Assembly: GCF_026810505.1 (NCBI RefSeq)
Contig: NZ_CP101750.1
Coordinates: 124,001 to 188,000 of the forward strand
DNA from: Streptomyces sp. Je 1-369
GTDB lineage: Bacteria; Actinomycetota; Actinomycetes; Streptomycetales; Streptomycetaceae
Reading direction: 5' to 3'
Length of the DNA: 64,000 nt
Part shown: piece by piece, positions 9,155 to 21,376 of the stretch
Layout: each line of letters starts with the position of its first letter
Numbering within the stretch: the first letter of the stretch is position 1
The notes under the pieces: model-generated
Seen by the model: only the letters and a program-made list of their open reading frames with translations
Database searches by the model: none
Told to the model about the DNA's origin: nothing
Position numbers and translations under genes: made by a program

Positions 9155-9422
9155 CGCTCCTCCTGGTGAACGGGGGCCCGCGCTGTGGGTGTCGGGCCCC
9201 GGTCGGGCGTGCGGTGGTGCCGGTCTTCGGGAAGAGCGGCCATCGTCGCCCATGGCCGCTCTTGAGCCGCTCAATGTCCGCTCGAACCGGCCGGGCGGTC
9301 GCCGCGGGTGGCGTGATCCGTGCGGACCGGGGCGCGCCCCCGCCCCCGTGCACGGGGGCGGGGCGGGGTGGACTGCCGCCGGAGCCGGGCCGGTTGGGGG
9401 GCTGCGGCCCCGGCGGCGGGGG

Positions 9423-9563
9423 TCAGTCGATGCCGCGCACGACGTTGGGCTCCCCGGTGTCGTCCTCGTCGATGCCGGCGAGCCGGAGCGGCGGGGTGCC
9501 CGGAACAGACAGGGCCAGGCCCGGTCCGGGCGGCCTGGTGTCCTCCTCTTCGGTGTCGTGCAC
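9423..9563 (-). CDS. Small acidic 46-residue ORF between SAHase and the TetR-like gene
   Basis: A GTG at 9563 is preceded by AGGAGGAG and opens a 46-codon frame starting VHDTEEEDTRPPG and ending in TGEPNVVRGID before TGA. The strong ribosome binding site and same-strand position in a tightly packed operon support translation. No transmembrane segment or cysteine is present. It might be a small partner protein or a peptide of no known role. Confidence 0.5.
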   Translation of the reverse strand: MHDTEEEDTRPPGPGLALSVPGTPPLRLAGIDEDDTGEPNVVRGID

Positions 9564-9601
9564 GTGCTCCTCCTGTTCCGGCGGCCGGGGGCCGGTCCGT
9601 G

Positions 9602-11065
9602 TCAGTAGCGGTAGTGATCGGGCTTGAAGGGGCCGTCGACCTCGACGCCGATGTAGGCGGCCTGTTCCGCGCTCAGCGTGGTGAGCTTCACGCCCAGCGA
9701 GTCGAGGTGGAGGCGGGCGACCTTCTCGTCCAGGTGCTTGGGCAGCACGTAGACACCGGTCGGGTAGGCCTCCTGCTTGGTGAACAGCTCGATCTGCGCC
9801 AGCGTCTGGTCCGCGAACGAGTTCGACATCACGAACGACGGGTGCCCGGTGGCGTTGCCCAGGTTCAGCAGACGGCCCTCGGACAGCACGATCAGGACCT
9901 TGCCGTCCGGGTGGGTCCAGGTGTGCACCTGCGGCTTGACCTCGTCCTTGACGATGCCCGGCAGCTGCGCGAGACCGGCCATGTCGATCTCGTTGTCGAA
10001 GTGACCGATGTTGCCCACGATCGCCTGGTGCTTCATCCGGGCCATGTCCGCGGCCATGATGATGTCCTTGTTGCCCGTCGTCGTGATGAAGATGTCGGCG
10101 CTTTCGACGACCTCGTCGAGCGTGGTGACCTGGTAGCCGTCCATCGCCGCCTGCAGCGCGCAGATCGGGTCGATCTCCGTGATGATCACCCGGGCGCCCT
10201 GGCCGCGCAGCGACTCCGCACAGCCCTTGCCCACATCCCCGTAACCGCAGATCACCGCGGTCTTGCCGCCGATCAGGACATCGGTGGCGCGGTTGATGCC
10301 GTCCACCAGCGAGTGGCGGCAGCCGTACTTGTTGTCGAACTTCGACTTGGTCACCGCGTCGTTCACGTTGATCGCCGGGAACAGCAGCTGGCCGTCACGC
10401 TGCATCTCATACAGCCGGTGCACACCGGTGGTGGTCTCCTCGGTCACCCCGCGGATCTCCGAGGCCAGCTGGGTCCACTTCTGCGAGCCCTCGGTGATGG
10501 TGCGGTTCAGCAGCTGCAGGATGACGCGGTGCTCGTCGTTCTCCGCGCTGTCGACGGCGGGAACCTTGCCCGCCTTCTCGTACTCGACGCCCTTGTGCAC
10601 CAGCAGGGTGGCGTCCCCGCCGTCGTCCAGGATCATGTTCGGGCCGCCGGTGGGCGTGTTCGGCCAGGTCAGCGCCTGCTCCGTGCACCACCAGTACTCC
10701 TCCAGGGACTCGCCCTTCCAGGCGAACACCGGAATGCCCTGCGGGTCCTCCGGCGTGCCGGTGGGACCCACCGCGATCGCGGCGGCCGCGTGGTCCTGGG
10801 TGGAGAAGATGTTGCAGGACACCCAGCGGACCTCGGCGCCCAGCGCGACCAGGGTCTCGATGAGCACCGCGGTCTGCACCGTCATGTGCAGGGAACCCAT
10901 GATGCGGGCCCCCGCCAGCGGCTGGGAGGCCGCGAACTCCTTGCGGATCGACATCAGACCGGGCATCTCGTGCTCGGCCAGAGTGATCTCCTTGCGGCCG
11001 AAGGCCGCCAGGGACAGGTCGGCGACCTTGAAGTCGTGGCCGTCAGTGGTGGGCTGCGAGGTCAT
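9602..11065 (-). CDS. ahcY: S-adenosylhomocysteinase
   Basis: The 487-residue enzyme hydrolyses S-adenosylhomocysteine to adenosine and homocysteine, removing the inhibitor left by methyltransferases. Visible hallmarks are the NAD-binding [13 protein letters not shown], the active-site [14 protein letters not shown] stretch and the C-terminal KPDHYRY tail that ends family members. Its start overlaps the metF stop by 23 nt, so the two are probably translationally coupled. Together with the next four genes it closes a SAM regeneration cycle inside the biosynthetic cluster. It may be a second copy alongside a housekeeping gene elsewhere. Confidence 0.97.
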   Translation of the reverse strand: MTSQPTTDGHDFKVADLSLAAFGRKEITLAEHEMPGLMSIRKEFAASQPLAGARIMGSLHMTVQTAVLIETLVALGAEVRWVSCNIFSTQDHAAAAIAVGPTGTPEDPQGIPVFAWKGESLEEYWWCTEQALTWPNTPTGGPNMILDDGGDATLLVHKGVEYEKAGKVPAVDSAENDEHRVILQLLNRTITEGSQKWTQLASEIRGVTEETTTGVHRLYEMQRDGQLLFPAINVNDAVTKSKFDNKYGCRHSLVDGINRATDVLIGGKTAVICGYGDVGKGCAESLRGQGARVIITEIDPICALQAAMDGYQVTTLDEVVESADIFITTTGNKDIIMAADMARMKHQAIVGNIGHFDNEIDMAGLAQLPGIVKDEVKPQVHTWTHPDGKVLIVLSEGRLLNLGNATGHPSFVMSNSFADQTLAQIELFTKQEAYPTGVYVLPKHLDEKVARLHLDSLGVKLTTLSAEQAAYIGVEVDGPFKPDHYRY

Positions 11066-11948
11066 GCGGGGTGCTCCTTGAGTTCGTGACGTTGCGGTGG
11101 ATCTCGAGGGTGGCCGTCGAGCGGTTGAGGGTGATGTAGTGCAGGCCGGGGGCGCCTTCGGCCAGCAGCTGCTGGGCCATCGTGGTGGCGTGCTCGACGC
11201 CGATGCGGTGTCCCTCGGCGGGGTCCTCGCGGGCGGCGTCCAGGCGGTGGGCCAGCTGTTCGGGGAAGGCGGCGCCGCTGAGCTGGGCGAAGCGGCTGAT
11301 CTGGCGCACGTCGGTGGCCGGCATGATCTCGGGGATGATCGGGGTGGTGCAGCCGGCCGCGGTGACCTTGTCGCGCAGGCGCAGGTAGTCCTCGACGTGG
11401 AAGAACATCTGGGTGATGGCGTAGTCGGCGCCGGCCCGGCACTTGGCGACGAAGTGCTTGATGTCGCTGTCCCAGTCGGCCGAGCGCGGGTGGCGTTCGG
11501 GGAAGGCGGCCACGCCGACGCTGAACTCCCCCGACTCCTTGACCAGGCGCACCAGTTCGTGGGCGTGGGTCAGGCCCTGGGGGTGGGCGGTCCAGGGGGC
11601 GCCGGGGTCGCCGGGCGGGTCACCGCGCACCGCCAGGACGTCGCGGACGCCGGCGTCGGCGTACTGGCCGATGATGTGGCGCAGTTCGGCCACCGAGTGG
11701 CCCACCGCGGTCAGGTGGGCGACGGGGCGCAGGGTGGTTTCGGCGGCGATGCGTTTGGTGACTTCCACGGTGCGGTCGCGGGAGGAGCCGCCGGCGCCGT
11801 AGGTGACCGAGACGAAGGTGGGGGCGAGGGTTTCGATGCGGCGGATGGCCTTCCACAGGGTGCGGGCGGCGGCGTCGCTCTTGGGCGGGAAGAACTCGAA
11901 GGAGAAGCTGGGGGTGTCCTGGTCGATGAGGTCGCGCAGGGCGGTCAT
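11043..11948 (-). CDS. metF: 5,10-methylenetetrahydrofolate reductase
   Basis: The 301-residue flavoprotein reduces methylene-THF to methyl-THF for methionine synthase. The N-terminal [11 protein letters not shown] and the [15 protein letters not shown] and [12 protein letters not shown] blocks are typical MetF. The ATG overlaps the metH stop (ATGA), and its own stop lies inside the SAHase coding start, so the unit is compact. The C-terminal 20 residues after the conserved YITLNRS block are variable. Confidence 0.96.
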   Translation of the reverse strand: MTALRDLIDQDTPSFSFEFFPPKSDAAARTLWKAIRRIETLAPTFVSVTYGAGGSSRDRTVEVTKRIAAETTLRPVAHLTAVGHSVAELRHIIGQYADAGVRDVLAVRGDPPGDPGAPWTAHPQGLTHAHELVRLVKESGEFSVGVAAFPERHPRSADWDSDIKHFVAKCRAGADYAITQMFFHVEDYLRLRDKVTAAGCTTPIIPEIMPATDVRQISRFAQLSGAAFPEQLAHRLDAAREDPAEGHRIGVEHATTMAQQLLAEGAPGLHYITLNRSTATLEIHRNVTNSRSTPHDLAAHH

Positions 11949-14900
11949 GGCCGGCCTCCGGCGTTGAAGTAGCTGGCCTGGGGGTGATGCAGGACGATGG
12001 CGTCGGTGGACTGCTCGGGGTGGAGCTGGAATTCCTCGGAGAGCTGTACGCCGATCCGCTCGGGCCGCAGCAGGGCGGCGATCTTGGCGCGGTCGGCGAG
12101 GTCGGGGCAGGCCGGGTAGCCCAGGGAGTAGCGGCAGCCCTGGTACTGGGTGCGGAACATGCCCTCGACGCTGTCCGGGTCGCTGCCGGCGATGCCGAGT
12201 TCGGCGCGTACCCGGGCGTGCCAGTACTCGGCGAGGGCCTCGGCGAGCTGGACGGACAGGCCGTGCAGTTCGAGGTAGTCGCGGTAGGAGTCGGCGGCGA
12301 ACAGTTCCGCGGTGGCCTCGCCGATCTTCGAGCCGACGGTGACGACCTGCAGCCCCACGACATCGGTCTCGCCGGATTCCTCGGGGCGGAAGAAGTCGGC
12401 CAGGCACAGGCGTCGCCCGCGCGGCTGGCGGGGGAAGGTGAAGCGGGTGTGCTCGGCGCCGGCCTCGTCCAGCAGGATCAGGTCGTCGCCCTTGGCAACG
12501 CAGCGGAAGTAGCCGTGGACGACGGCGGCTTCGAGCAGGCCCTCGGTCTGTACCCGCTCCAGCCAGCCGCGCAGCCGGGGCCGTCCCTCGCTCTCGACGA
12601 GCTCCTCGTAGGAGGGCCCCTGGCCGGTGCGGTCTTGTTTGAGCCCCCACTGGCCCTTGAACAGGGCGCCCTCATCGAGCCAGGAGGCGTACTCCTTGAG
12701 CTGGATGCCCTTGATGACGCGGGTGCCCCAGAACGGGGGCGTGGGCAGCGGGTTGTCGACGGCCACATCCGAGCGGGAGGGACCCTCGGCCTCCTCGACG
12801 GCCACCGGCGCCTCGCGCTTGGGCACACGGCGCTGCTTGAGCTCGGGCAGGCTCGCCCCGGGCACACCCCGCTTCACCGCGATCAACGCGTCCATCAGAC
12901 GCAGGCCCTCGAACGCGTCGCGGGCGTAGCGCACTTCGCCTTCGTAGATCTCGTGCAGGTCCTGCTCGACGTAGGCGCGGGTCAGCGCCGCCCCGCCCAG
13001 GATGACCGGGTAGTCCGCGGCCATCCGGCGCTGGTTGAGCTCCTGAAGGTTCTCCTTCATGATCACCGTGGACTTGACCAGCAGCCCCGACATGCCGATC
13101 ACATCGGCCCTGTGCTCCGCCGCGGCATCCAGGATCGCCGCGACCGGCTGCTTGATCCCCAGATTGACCACGTTGTAGCCGTTGTTGGACAAAATGATGT
13201 CCACCAGGTTCTTGCCGATGTCATGGACGTCACCACGGACGGTGGCCAGCACGATGGTGCCCTTGCCCTCGTCGTCCGTCTTCTCCATGTGCGGCTCCAG
13301 ATGCGCCACCGCCGTCTTCATCACCTCGGCGGACTGCAGCACGAAGGGCAGCTGCATCTGCCCGGACCCGAACAGCTCACCGACGACCTTCATGCCCTCC
13401 AGCAGGATGTTGTTGACGATGTCCAGCGCCGGAGTGTCCTGGAGCGCCTCGTCGAGGTCGGCCTCCAGACCGTTCTTCTCCCCGTCGATGATGCGCCGCT
13501 GCAGACGCTCCTCCAGCGGCAGCGCGAGGAGCTCCTCGGCCTTGCCCGCCCTCATCGACTTCGTGGAGACCCCCTCGAAGAGCTCCATGAGCCTCTGCAG
13601 CGGGTCGTAGCCCTCCGCACGCCGGTCGTAGATCAGGTCGAGTGCGACCGTGACCTGCTCCTCCTCCAGACGCGCGATCGGCAGGATCTTCGAGGCGTGC
13701 ACGATCGCCGAATCCAGGCCCGCCTTGACACACTCGTGAAGGAAGACGGAGTTGAGCACGACCCGCGCGGCCGGGTTCAGACCGAAGGAGATGTTGGACA
13801 GCCCCAGCGTGGTCTGCACCTGCGGGTGACGCTTCTTCAGCTCCCGGATCGCCTCGATGGTGGCGATGCCGTCCCCCCGGGACTCCTCCTGGCCGGTGCA
13901 GATGGTGAAGGTCAGGGTGTCGATGAGGATGTCCGACTCCTGGATGCCCCAGGTGCCGGTCAGGTCCTCGATCAGCCGCTCGGCGATGGCGACCTTGTGC
14001 TCGGGAGTACGCGCCTGGCCCTCCTCATCGATGGTCAGCGCGATCAGCGCCGCACCGTGCTCCCGGGCCAGCGCGGTGACCTTCGCGAAGCGGGACTCGG
14101 GCCCGTCCCCGTCCTCGTAGTTCACCGAGTTGATGACCGCCCGGCCGCCCAGCTTCTCCAGACCCGCCCGGATGACGGGGAGCTCGGTGGAGTCCAGGAC
14201 GATGGGCAGGGTGGAGGCGGTGGCGAAGCGGCCCGCGAGTTCCGCCATGTCCGCCACACCGTCACGGCCCACGTAGTCCACACACAGATCCAGCATGTGC
14301 GCGCCCTCACGGATCTGCTCCCGCGCCATCTCCACACAGTCGTCCCAGCGGGCCTCAAGCATCGCCTCACGGAACTTCCTCGAACCGTTGGCGTTGGTCC
14401 GCTCCCCGATCGCCATGTACGCGGTGTCCTGACGGAAGGCAACCGTCTGGTACAGCGAGGCGGCGCCCGGCTCGGGGCGCGGGGTGCGGGCGGGCGGGGT
14501 CAGGCCCCGGACCCGCTCCACGACCTGGCGCAGGTGCTCCGGAGTCGTCCCGCAGCAGCCGCCGACCAGCGAGAGACCGTAGTCGCGCACGAAGTTCTCC
14601 TGCGCGTCGGCCAGTCCGTCGGGATCCAGCGGGAAGTGCGCGCCGCCCTTGGTCAGGACGGGCAGCCCGGCGTTGGGCATGCACAGCAGCGGGATGCGGG
14701 AGTGGCGGGCCAGGTAGCGCAGGTGTTCGCTCATCTCGGCGGGGCCGGTGGAGCAGTTCAGGCCGATCATGTCGATGCCGAGGGGTTCGAGCACGGTCAG
14801 CGCGGCGCCGATCTCGGAGCCCAGGAGCATGGTGCCGGTGGTCTCGAAGGCCAGGGAGCACACCAGCGGCAGGTCGAGGCCGGCCCGGTCCAGGGCGCGG

Positions 14901-15445
14901 CGGGCGCCCAGGAGGGCGGCCTTGGTCTGCAGGAGGTCCTGGGTGGTCTCCACGATGAGGAGGTCGGCGCCGCCGTCGATGAGGCCTTCGGCGTTGGCCT
15001 GGAAGCCGTCGCGCAGGGTGGCGAAGCCGGTGTGGCCCAGGGTGGGGAGTTTGGTGCCGGGGCCCATCGAGCCCAGGACGAAGCGCTGTTGTCCGGTGGC
15101 GGCGGTGAACTCGTCGGCGACCTGGCGGGCGATGCGGGCGCCGGCCCGGGAGAGTTCGGTGATGCGGTGGGCGATGTCGTACTCGCCAAGGGCGGCGTGG
15201 TTGGCGCCGAAGGTGTTGGTCTCCACGCAGTCCACGCCGGCCGCGAAGTACTCCTGGTGCACCGAGCGCACGATGTCGGGGCGGGTGACGTTGAGGATCT
15301 CGTTGCAGCCCTCGAGCTGCTGGAAGTCCTCAAGGGTGGGGTCCTGTGCCTGGAGCATGGTGCCCATCGCGCCGTCGGCCACCACCACGCGGGTGGCCAG
15401 GGCCTGGCGCAGGGCGGCGGCGCGGGCGCGGGGCGTGGGGTTCAC
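11945..15445 (-). CDS. metH: Cobalamin-dependent methionine synthase
   Basis: The 1166-residue protein has all four MetH modules in order: homocysteine-binding barrel with the zinc motif [11 protein letters not shown], pterin-binding domain ([16 protein letters not shown]), cobalamin domain with DVHDIGK and the [13 protein letters not shown] loop, and a C-terminal activation domain with [14 protein letters not shown]. It remethylates homocysteine to methionine. The GTG start at 15445 overlaps the adenosine kinase stop (GTGA), and the 3' end overlaps metF. Requiring B12 and activation by SAM is expected from the family. Confidence 0.97.
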   Translation of the reverse strand: MNPTPRARAAALRQALATRVVVADGAMGTMLQAQDPTLEDFQQLEGCNEILNVTRPDIVRSVHQEYFAAGVDCVETNTFGANHAALGEYDIAHRITELSRAGARIARQVADEFTAATGQQRFVLGSMGPGTKLPTLGHTGFATLRDGFQANAEGLIDGGADLLIVETTQDLLQTKAALLGARRALDRAGLDLPLVCSLAFETTGTMLLGSEIGAALTVLEPLGIDMIGLNCSTGPAEMSEHLRYLARHSRIPLLCMPNAGLPVLTKGGAHFPLDPDGLADAQENFVRDYGLSLVGGCCGTTPEHLRQVVERVRGLTPPARTPRPEPGAASLYQTVAFRQDTAYMAIGERTNANGSRKFREAMLEARWDDCVEMAREQIREGAHMLDLCVDYVGRDGVADMAELAGRFATASTLPIVLDSTELPVIRAGLEKLGGRAVINSVNYEDGDGPESRFAKVTALAREHGAALIALTIDEEGQARTPEHKVAIAERLIEDLTGTWGIQESDILIDTLTFTICTGQEESRGDGIATIEAIRELKKRHPQVQTTLGLSNISFGLNPAARVVLNSVFLHECVKAGLDSAIVHASKILPIARLEEEQVTVALDLIYDRRAEGYDPLQRLMELFEGVSTKSMRAGKAEELLALPLEERLQRRIIDGEKNGLEADLDEALQDTPALDIVNNILLEGMKVVGELFGSGQMQLPFVLQSAEVMKTAVAHLEPHMEKTDDEGKGTIVLATVRGDVHDIGKNLVDIILSNNGYNVVNLGIKQPVAAILDAAAEHRADVIGMSGLLVKSTVIMKENLQELNQRRMAADYPVILGGAALTRAYVEQDLHEIYEGEVRYARDAFEGLRLMDALIAVKRGVPGASLPELKQRRVPKREAPVAVEEAEGPSRSDVAVDNPLPTPPFWGTRVIKGIQLKEYASWLDEGALFKGQWGLKQDRTGQGPSYEELVESEGRPRLRGWLERVQTEGLLEAAVVHGYFRCVAKGDDLILLDEAGAEHTRFTFPRQPRGRRLCLADFFRPEESGETDVVGLQVVTVGSKIGEATAELFAADSYRDYLELHGLSVQLAEALAEYWHARVRAELGIAGSDPDSVEGMFRTQYQGCRYSLGYPACPDLADRAKIAALLRPERIGVQLSEEFQLHPEQSTDAIVLHHPQASYFNAGGRP

Positions 15446-16422
15446 AGGGTCCTCACGATCCGCGCCTCCAGGGCGCGGGCGGCGCCGGCTCCGTAGGTGT
15501 GCTCGATGCGGGCCGTCAGGTCGGCGGGGATGAGCTTGTACTCCTGGGTGCCGACCGATTCCAGGACGGTGGTGGCCAGGGCGCAGCCGAGCTGGGCGGC
15601 GCGTTCGTGGGGCAGTTGCCAGGCGGTGCCGGCCAGGAAGCCGGCGCGGAAGGCGTCGCCGGCGCCGGTGGGGTCGGCGATCTTGCCGGTGGGGACGGCG
15701 GGCACGGGCAGCGGGGGGCAGCCGGCGCGGGCCAGTGTGACGCCGTCGGCGCCCAGGGTGGTGATCCAGGTGCCGACGCGGTCCAGGATCTGCTGTTCGC
15801 TCCAGCCGGTGCGCTCCTGCAGCAGGGCGGCCTCGTATGCGTTGGTGAACAGCCAGCGGGCGCCGTCCACCAGGCGGCGGGCCTGCTCGCCGTCCAGGCG
15901 GGCCAGTTGCTGGGAGGGGTCGGCGGCCACGGGGATGTTCAGGCGGTGGGCGGTGGCGGTGTGGCGCAGCATGGCGGCGGGGTCGTCCGCGCCGATCAGG
16001 ACGAGGGCGGGGGCGGTGCCGGCGGTGACGGCGGCCAGGTCGATGTGGGCGGCCTCGGCCATGGCGCCGGCGTAGAAGGTGGCGATCTGGTTCTGGTCCT
16101 GGTCGGTGGTGCACACGAAGCGGGCGGTGTGCAGGGTGTCGCTGACCTGGACGGCGCCGGTGTCCACGCCGTGTTCGCGCAGCCAGTGGCCGTACTCGGC
16201 GAAGTCCAGGCCGGCCGCGCCGATCAGGAGGGGGTCCAGGCCGAGCAGGCCCAGGCCGAAGGCGATGTTGGCGCCGACGCCGCCGCGGCGGACCTCCAGG
16301 CGGTCGGCGAGGAAGGACAAGGAGACCCGCTCCAGCTGTTCCTTGAGCAGCTGTTCGGCGAAGCGTCCGGGAAAGACCATCAGGTGGTCGGTCGCTATCG
16401 ATCCGGTCACGGCGATACGCAC
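15442..16422 (-). CDS. Adenosine kinase (PfkB/ribokinase family)
   Basis: The 326-residue protein has the PfkB C-terminal signature DPTGAGDAFRAGFLAG and the N-terminal RRGGVGANIAFGLGLLGL block. In this setting it should phosphorylate the adenosine released by SAHase, pulling the reversible hydrolysis forward. The GTG at 16422 is chosen because AAGGAGTG lies 7 nt upstream; the longer frame is low-complexity. The gene overlaps metH by four bases. A general sugar kinase is the alternative, made less likely by the operon. Confidence 0.9.
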   Translation of the reverse strand: MRIAVTGSIATDHLMVFPGRFAEQLLKEQLERVSLSFLADRLEVRRGGVGANIAFGLGLLGLDPLLIGAAGLDFAEYGHWLREHGVDTGAVQVSDTLHTARFVCTTDQDQNQIATFYAGAMAEAAHIDLAAVTAGTAPALVLIGADDPAAMLRHTATAHRLNIPVAADPSQQLARLDGEQARRLVDGARWLFTNAYEAALLQERTGWSEQQILDRVGTWITTLGADGVTLARAGCPPLPVPAVPTGKIADPTGAGDAFRAGFLAGTAWQLPHERAAQLGCALATTVLESVGTQEYKLIPADLTARIEHTYGAGAARALEARIVRTL

Positions 16423-16467
16423 GGCAGGGCACTCCTTGACGCTGGGTGGGTCGGCGGTGTGGCCGGC

Positions 16468-16502
16468 GCCCCGCCCCCCCCGGGGGGGGTGCCGGGCGGG
16501 GC
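16468..16502. other. GC hairpin between metK and adenosine kinase genes
   Basis: GCCCCGCCC (16468-16476) pairs with GGGCGGGGC (16494-16502). No T-run follows on either side, so it may slow polymerase or define an RNA processing point rather than terminate. Confidence 0.5.
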
Positions 16503-16674
16503 ACGGCACGGGGGGGGGCGGGTGGCCGGTGGCCGAAGCGGGGCGGGGGTGATGAGTGGTGAGGGCCCCGGGACCCGGGCCCCGGGGGGGCGGGGCCCGG
16601 GAGTCCGGGCCGGGGGGGCGGAGCCCGGGGGTGCGGGCCCCGGGGGTGCGGGCGGGTGGGTGCGGGCGGGTGGG

Positions 16675-17886
<1,212 letters not shown>

Positions 17887-18240
17887 GGCTCTCCTGGCGG
17901 GAGGGGGCGGGTGGGTGTGGCGGGTGGTGGGTGGTGGTGGGGGGGGCGGGTGATGCGTGATGCGTGGTGGGGGGGGCGGGCGCGGTGGACGTCTCGGGGG
18001 CGGGTGCGGCCCAACTTCCCGCTCTGCGGCGGGAGTTCACTTTCGCCGTACGCCGGGGGGCGGTGTGCTGCCCGGCAGGGGCGGCAGGAAGCCGCCCCAC
18101 TCCCCCGCCCCCTCGCTCCCGGCCCGCCCCGCCTGTTTTCTCGCGGTTCTGGTGTGTGTCTTGCGCGGGCCGGGGCGGGGCGGGGGTGCTGGCTCCGGTG
18201 GCTGCGGGGGGTGCCCCCAGGGGGCCGTGGGTGGGGTGGG
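17887..18240. other. Spacer between metK and the AMP-ligase gene
   Basis: No gene seen. The sequence includes a small inverted repeat CCCGC-N5-GCGGG near 18018 and G-rich stretches. It may hold a secondary promoter for the SAM-cycle genes. Confidence 0.5.
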
Positions 18241-19830
18241 TCAGGCGGGGTCGGGCAGGTGGTGTGGGAGCTGGTGGGCCAGGGCGATGCGCTGGACCTT
18301 GAGGGTGGCGGTGCGCGGCAGGTCGGCCTGGGGGAGCTGGACGGGGTCGGCGAGCTGGGGGAAGTCGGTGACGGCGGCGCGCCAGCGCTCCAGGTCCAGG
18401 GGGGCGTCGTCGGTGGTGCACACGACGGGCACGGGCCGGTCGTCGGGGCCGGGCACCACGACCAGTTCGCTCAGTTCGGCCAGCCGGCCAAGGACGACGT
18501 CCTCGACCTCCAGGGAGCTGCGTACTCCCTCGATCATGTCGACTTCGCGGTCGAGCATGTGCAGGCAGCCCAGTTTGGTGCGGTAGCCGACGTCGCCGGT
18601 GCGCCACCAGGCGCCGTTGCGGTTGGTGTCGTAGCGGTCCTGTTCGGCGTAGTAGGTCTTGGCCAGGCCGGGCCAGGCGACCTCGATGAAGCCGGGGTTG
18701 GCGGGTGAGGGGGTCTTGCCGTTGCGGCTGACGACGCGGACCTTGGCGGCGCCGTTGGGCATGGCCCAGCCCACGCAGCGTCCGTTGGCCTTGTGGGCGG
18801 AGTTGCGGAAGTAGGCGCGGCCGACGGCCGGGCCGACCTCGCTCTGTCCGTAGATCTGGAAGAACAGGGCGCCGGGCCGGTCGGAGGAGTTCAGCAGCCG
18901 GCTCATGGTGCGCGGGTGGATGGCGTCGAAGGTGCTGCTGAAGACCTTCACCGAGGCGAAGGGGCGGCGCGGGTCGCCGGCCAGGTCTTCCCAGTCCATC
19001 AGGGAGTTGGGCAGGGCTTCGACGAAGCCGGGCCGGTGGGCCAGGAACTGCTCGGCGACGCTGTCGGGGTCGGATTCGTTCATGAGGAGGATCGGCAGCT
19101 GTTTTAGCAGGGCCAGGGACATCGCCGCGACCATCCGGGAGTGCACGAAGGGGATGTGGATGGCGACGGTGTCCTTGCGGCGCAGCAGGGCCAGCAGCCG
19201 CCACTGCGGGACCAGGCGGATGCCCTGGGTGCGGGGGGTGTGCACGACGAGTTTGGGCAGGCCGGTGGTGCCGGAGGTGTGGGTGATGACGGCGGCCTCG
19301 TCGATGGGCCGTACCACCGGGGTGACGCGGGGGGCGTCGGCGAGGTCGGCCAGGGACTGGGTGCCCTCGCGTTCGCCGGCGGTGATCAGGACGTGCCGGG
19401 TGAGGTCGGCCAGGGCCTCCTTGGCCAGGCCGGCGTCGAGTTTGGGCAGGTCGGTCAGGAGGCTGGGGCGTTCCAGGCGCTGCATCAGGGCGGCGACGGT
19501 GGGGGCGTCCAGGGCGGGCGAGAGCATCACCGGGACGGCGCCGATGCGGGAGGCGGCGGCGCCCAGCATCCAGATGTCGGCGTTGGCGCTCTTGTGGATG
19601 ACCAGGTGTTCGTCGGGGCGGATGCCGGCCGCCCACAGGCGTGCGGCCAGGTCGTCGATGGCCTGGGCGAACTCGGCCAGGGTCAGGCGGCGGCCGGCCT
19701 GGGGCAGGACGTGCAGGTCGTGGTCGAGGGTGATGGGGATGGAGCCGTTGACGGCGGCGGCCATCTCCGGCAGGAGACCGAGGTGCAGACCGCGTTTTTG
19801 GATCGATGCGTAGACCGTGGAGCCCTTCAT
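18241..19830 (-). CDS. AMP-forming acyl-CoA-synthetase-like ligase, candidate ATP-dependent diazotase
   Basis: The 529-residue ANL-superfamily enzyme has the phosphate-binding motif THTSGTTGLPK (residues 183-193), the YGQSE motif, the WRTGDVGYRT hinge and a C-terminal Lys in RTATLKVQRIAL. There is no carrier protein or obvious acid substrate nearby. Since the window also encodes nitrous-acid-forming enzymes and an aminotransferase for a naphthoquinone, the enzyme fits the ATP-dependent diazotase type (AvaA6/CmaA6), which activates nitrite and couples it to an aryl amine. A normal acyl-CoA ligase remains possible. ATG 19830 has AAGGAG upstream. Confidence 0.75.
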   Translation of the reverse strand: MKGSTVYASIQKRGLHLGLLPEMAAAVNGSIPITLDHDLHVLPQAGRRLTLAEFAQAIDDLAARLWAAGIRPDEHLVIHKSANADIWMLGAAASRIGAVPVMLSPALDAPTVAALMQRLERPSLLTDLPKLDAGLAKEALADLTRHVLITAGEREGTQSLADLADAPRVTPVVRPIDEAAVITHTSGTTGLPKLVVHTPRTQGIRLVPQWRLLALLRRKDTVAIHIPFVHSRMVAAMSLALLKQLPILLMNESDPDSVAEQFLAHRPGFVEALPNSLMDWEDLAGDPRRPFASVKVFSSTFDAIHPRTMSRLLNSSDRPGALFFQIYGQSEVGPAVGRAYFRNSAHKANGRCVGWAMPNGAAKVRVVSRNGKTPSPANPGFIEVAWPGLAKTYYAEQDRYDTNRNGAWWRTGDVGYRTKLGCLHMLDREVDMIEGVRSSLEVEDVVLGRLAELSELVVVPGPDDRPVPVVCTTDDAPLDLERWRAAVTDFPQLADPVQLPQADLPRTATLKVQRIALAHQLPHHLPDPA

Positions 19831-21376
19831 CGGGGCTGTCTCCTTAGGTGAGTTGGCCGGACGTCGGCGGGTGGGGCGGGGGCCCGGGGCGGGGGGGTGG
19901 TGCGGTGGTGCGTGTCCCGGGGCGGGGTGTGAGGCGGTGCGTGCCCTGGGGCGGGGTGGTGGGGCAGTGCCCTCCCCCGGGGCGGGGTGGTGAGGCGGTA
20001 CGTGCTCCGGGGCGGGGTGGTGAGGCGGTGCCCTCCCCCGGGCCGGGGTGCGAGACGGACTTGGCGCGGGGTGGTGCGGTGGTGCGTGCCCCGGGGCGGG
20101 GTGGTGAGGCGGTGCCCTCCCCCGGGCCGGGGTCGGTCAGGCAGTGCCCGGGGCCGGGGTGCGAGAGGGACCCGGCGCGGAGTTGGCGGGAGCGGGCCCG
20201 CCTCGGTGGTGAGGCTGACTTGGCTTGGAGCGGCGCGGCGAACGGCCCCGGGTGGCGGGACGGGTGGCCAAGGGCGGTGCGGCGGGTGCTGCGGGCCGGT
20301 CAGGCGGACGGCCCGCTCGGCCCGGACCGCTCGCGGTCGGCCGAGGCGGGCCGGGCCGAGGTGGGGCGGGTCGTGGTGGGGCGGGTCGTGGTGGGGCGGG
20401 TCGTGGTGGGGCGGGTCGTGGTGGGGCGGGGCCCCGCATCTCCCGCTCCGCGGTCGACGACGACGCCGCCGCCGTCCGGGACGACATCTCGTACGGTCTG
20501 CGTGGTGGGGCGGGTCGTAACCGGGGTCGTGACCGGCGGGGTCGTGGTCGACCACGTCCTGGTCGGGCGGGCCGTGGCCGGCCGGAGCGTGGTTGTGCGG
20601 GCCGTGATCGGCCAGCCGTGGTCGGCGCCGCGCCCTGGCGCGGGCGGGCGGGCCGTGGCCGGCCGGATCGTGGTCGACCGAACCGTAGTTGGCCGTGCCG
20701 TGGCCGGGCGGATTGTGGTCAGCCGGACCGTGGCCCGCCGTGATCGGGCAGGCCGTGGTCCGGCCGGACCCTGGCCAACCTGACCGTGAGCGGCCCACGC
20801 GCAACCAGCGCCACGCCCTGGCGAGACGGGGCGGGCGAGCCGGATCGTGGTCGGCCGGACCCTAGTTGGCCGTGCCATGGCCGGCCGGGCTGTGATCGAC
20901 CCGCTCATGGCCAGCACTACGACCCGGCCGGGCGGTGCGTAGCCGGGCGGACCATAACCAGCCCCGCCGTGGTCGGCCGGACCCTGGCTCGCCGTGATGG
21001 GGCGGGGCGTGGCTCGCCGTGACCGGACAGGCCGTGGTCGGCCGGGGCGTGGCCCGCCGTGATCGGGGCGGGGCGTGGTCGGCCGGGGCGGTTGGGGAAG
21101 GAATTTCGGGGCCTGGCTCACATTGCGTGGGGCTGTGTCGTCGGAGGGGTGAGGCGGACGAGGCGGACGCCGCCGGCCCGGAGCGTGTGGGCCGGGCGGG
21201 TCGCTGCCCCGGGCCGCACCGGGGTGCCGGGGGCGCCCCCTCGGGCCGGGTCTGCCGACCGGCCGCGTCCCCGGCCCCGCCCACGGCCACCGGCCGGGCC
21301 CGTGCGGTTCTGACCGAAGCCGCGCGGGCCCGGCCGGCTCACCGCCCCCGCCCCCGGGCAGGGCGGCGGGGGCGGG
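19831..21376. repeat. 1.5-kb non-coding block of GC-rich direct repeats
   Basis: Three repeat types follow one another. At about 19880-20150, variants of CCCCGGGGCGGGGTGGTG recur. At 20359-20430, the 15-bp unit GTGGGGCGGGTCGTG is repeated about five times. At about 20560-21080, GGCCGGCCG-type units alternate with CGTGGTCG. No gene was recognised on either strand. The block separates the ligase gene from the quinone reductase gene. Confidence 0.85.
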
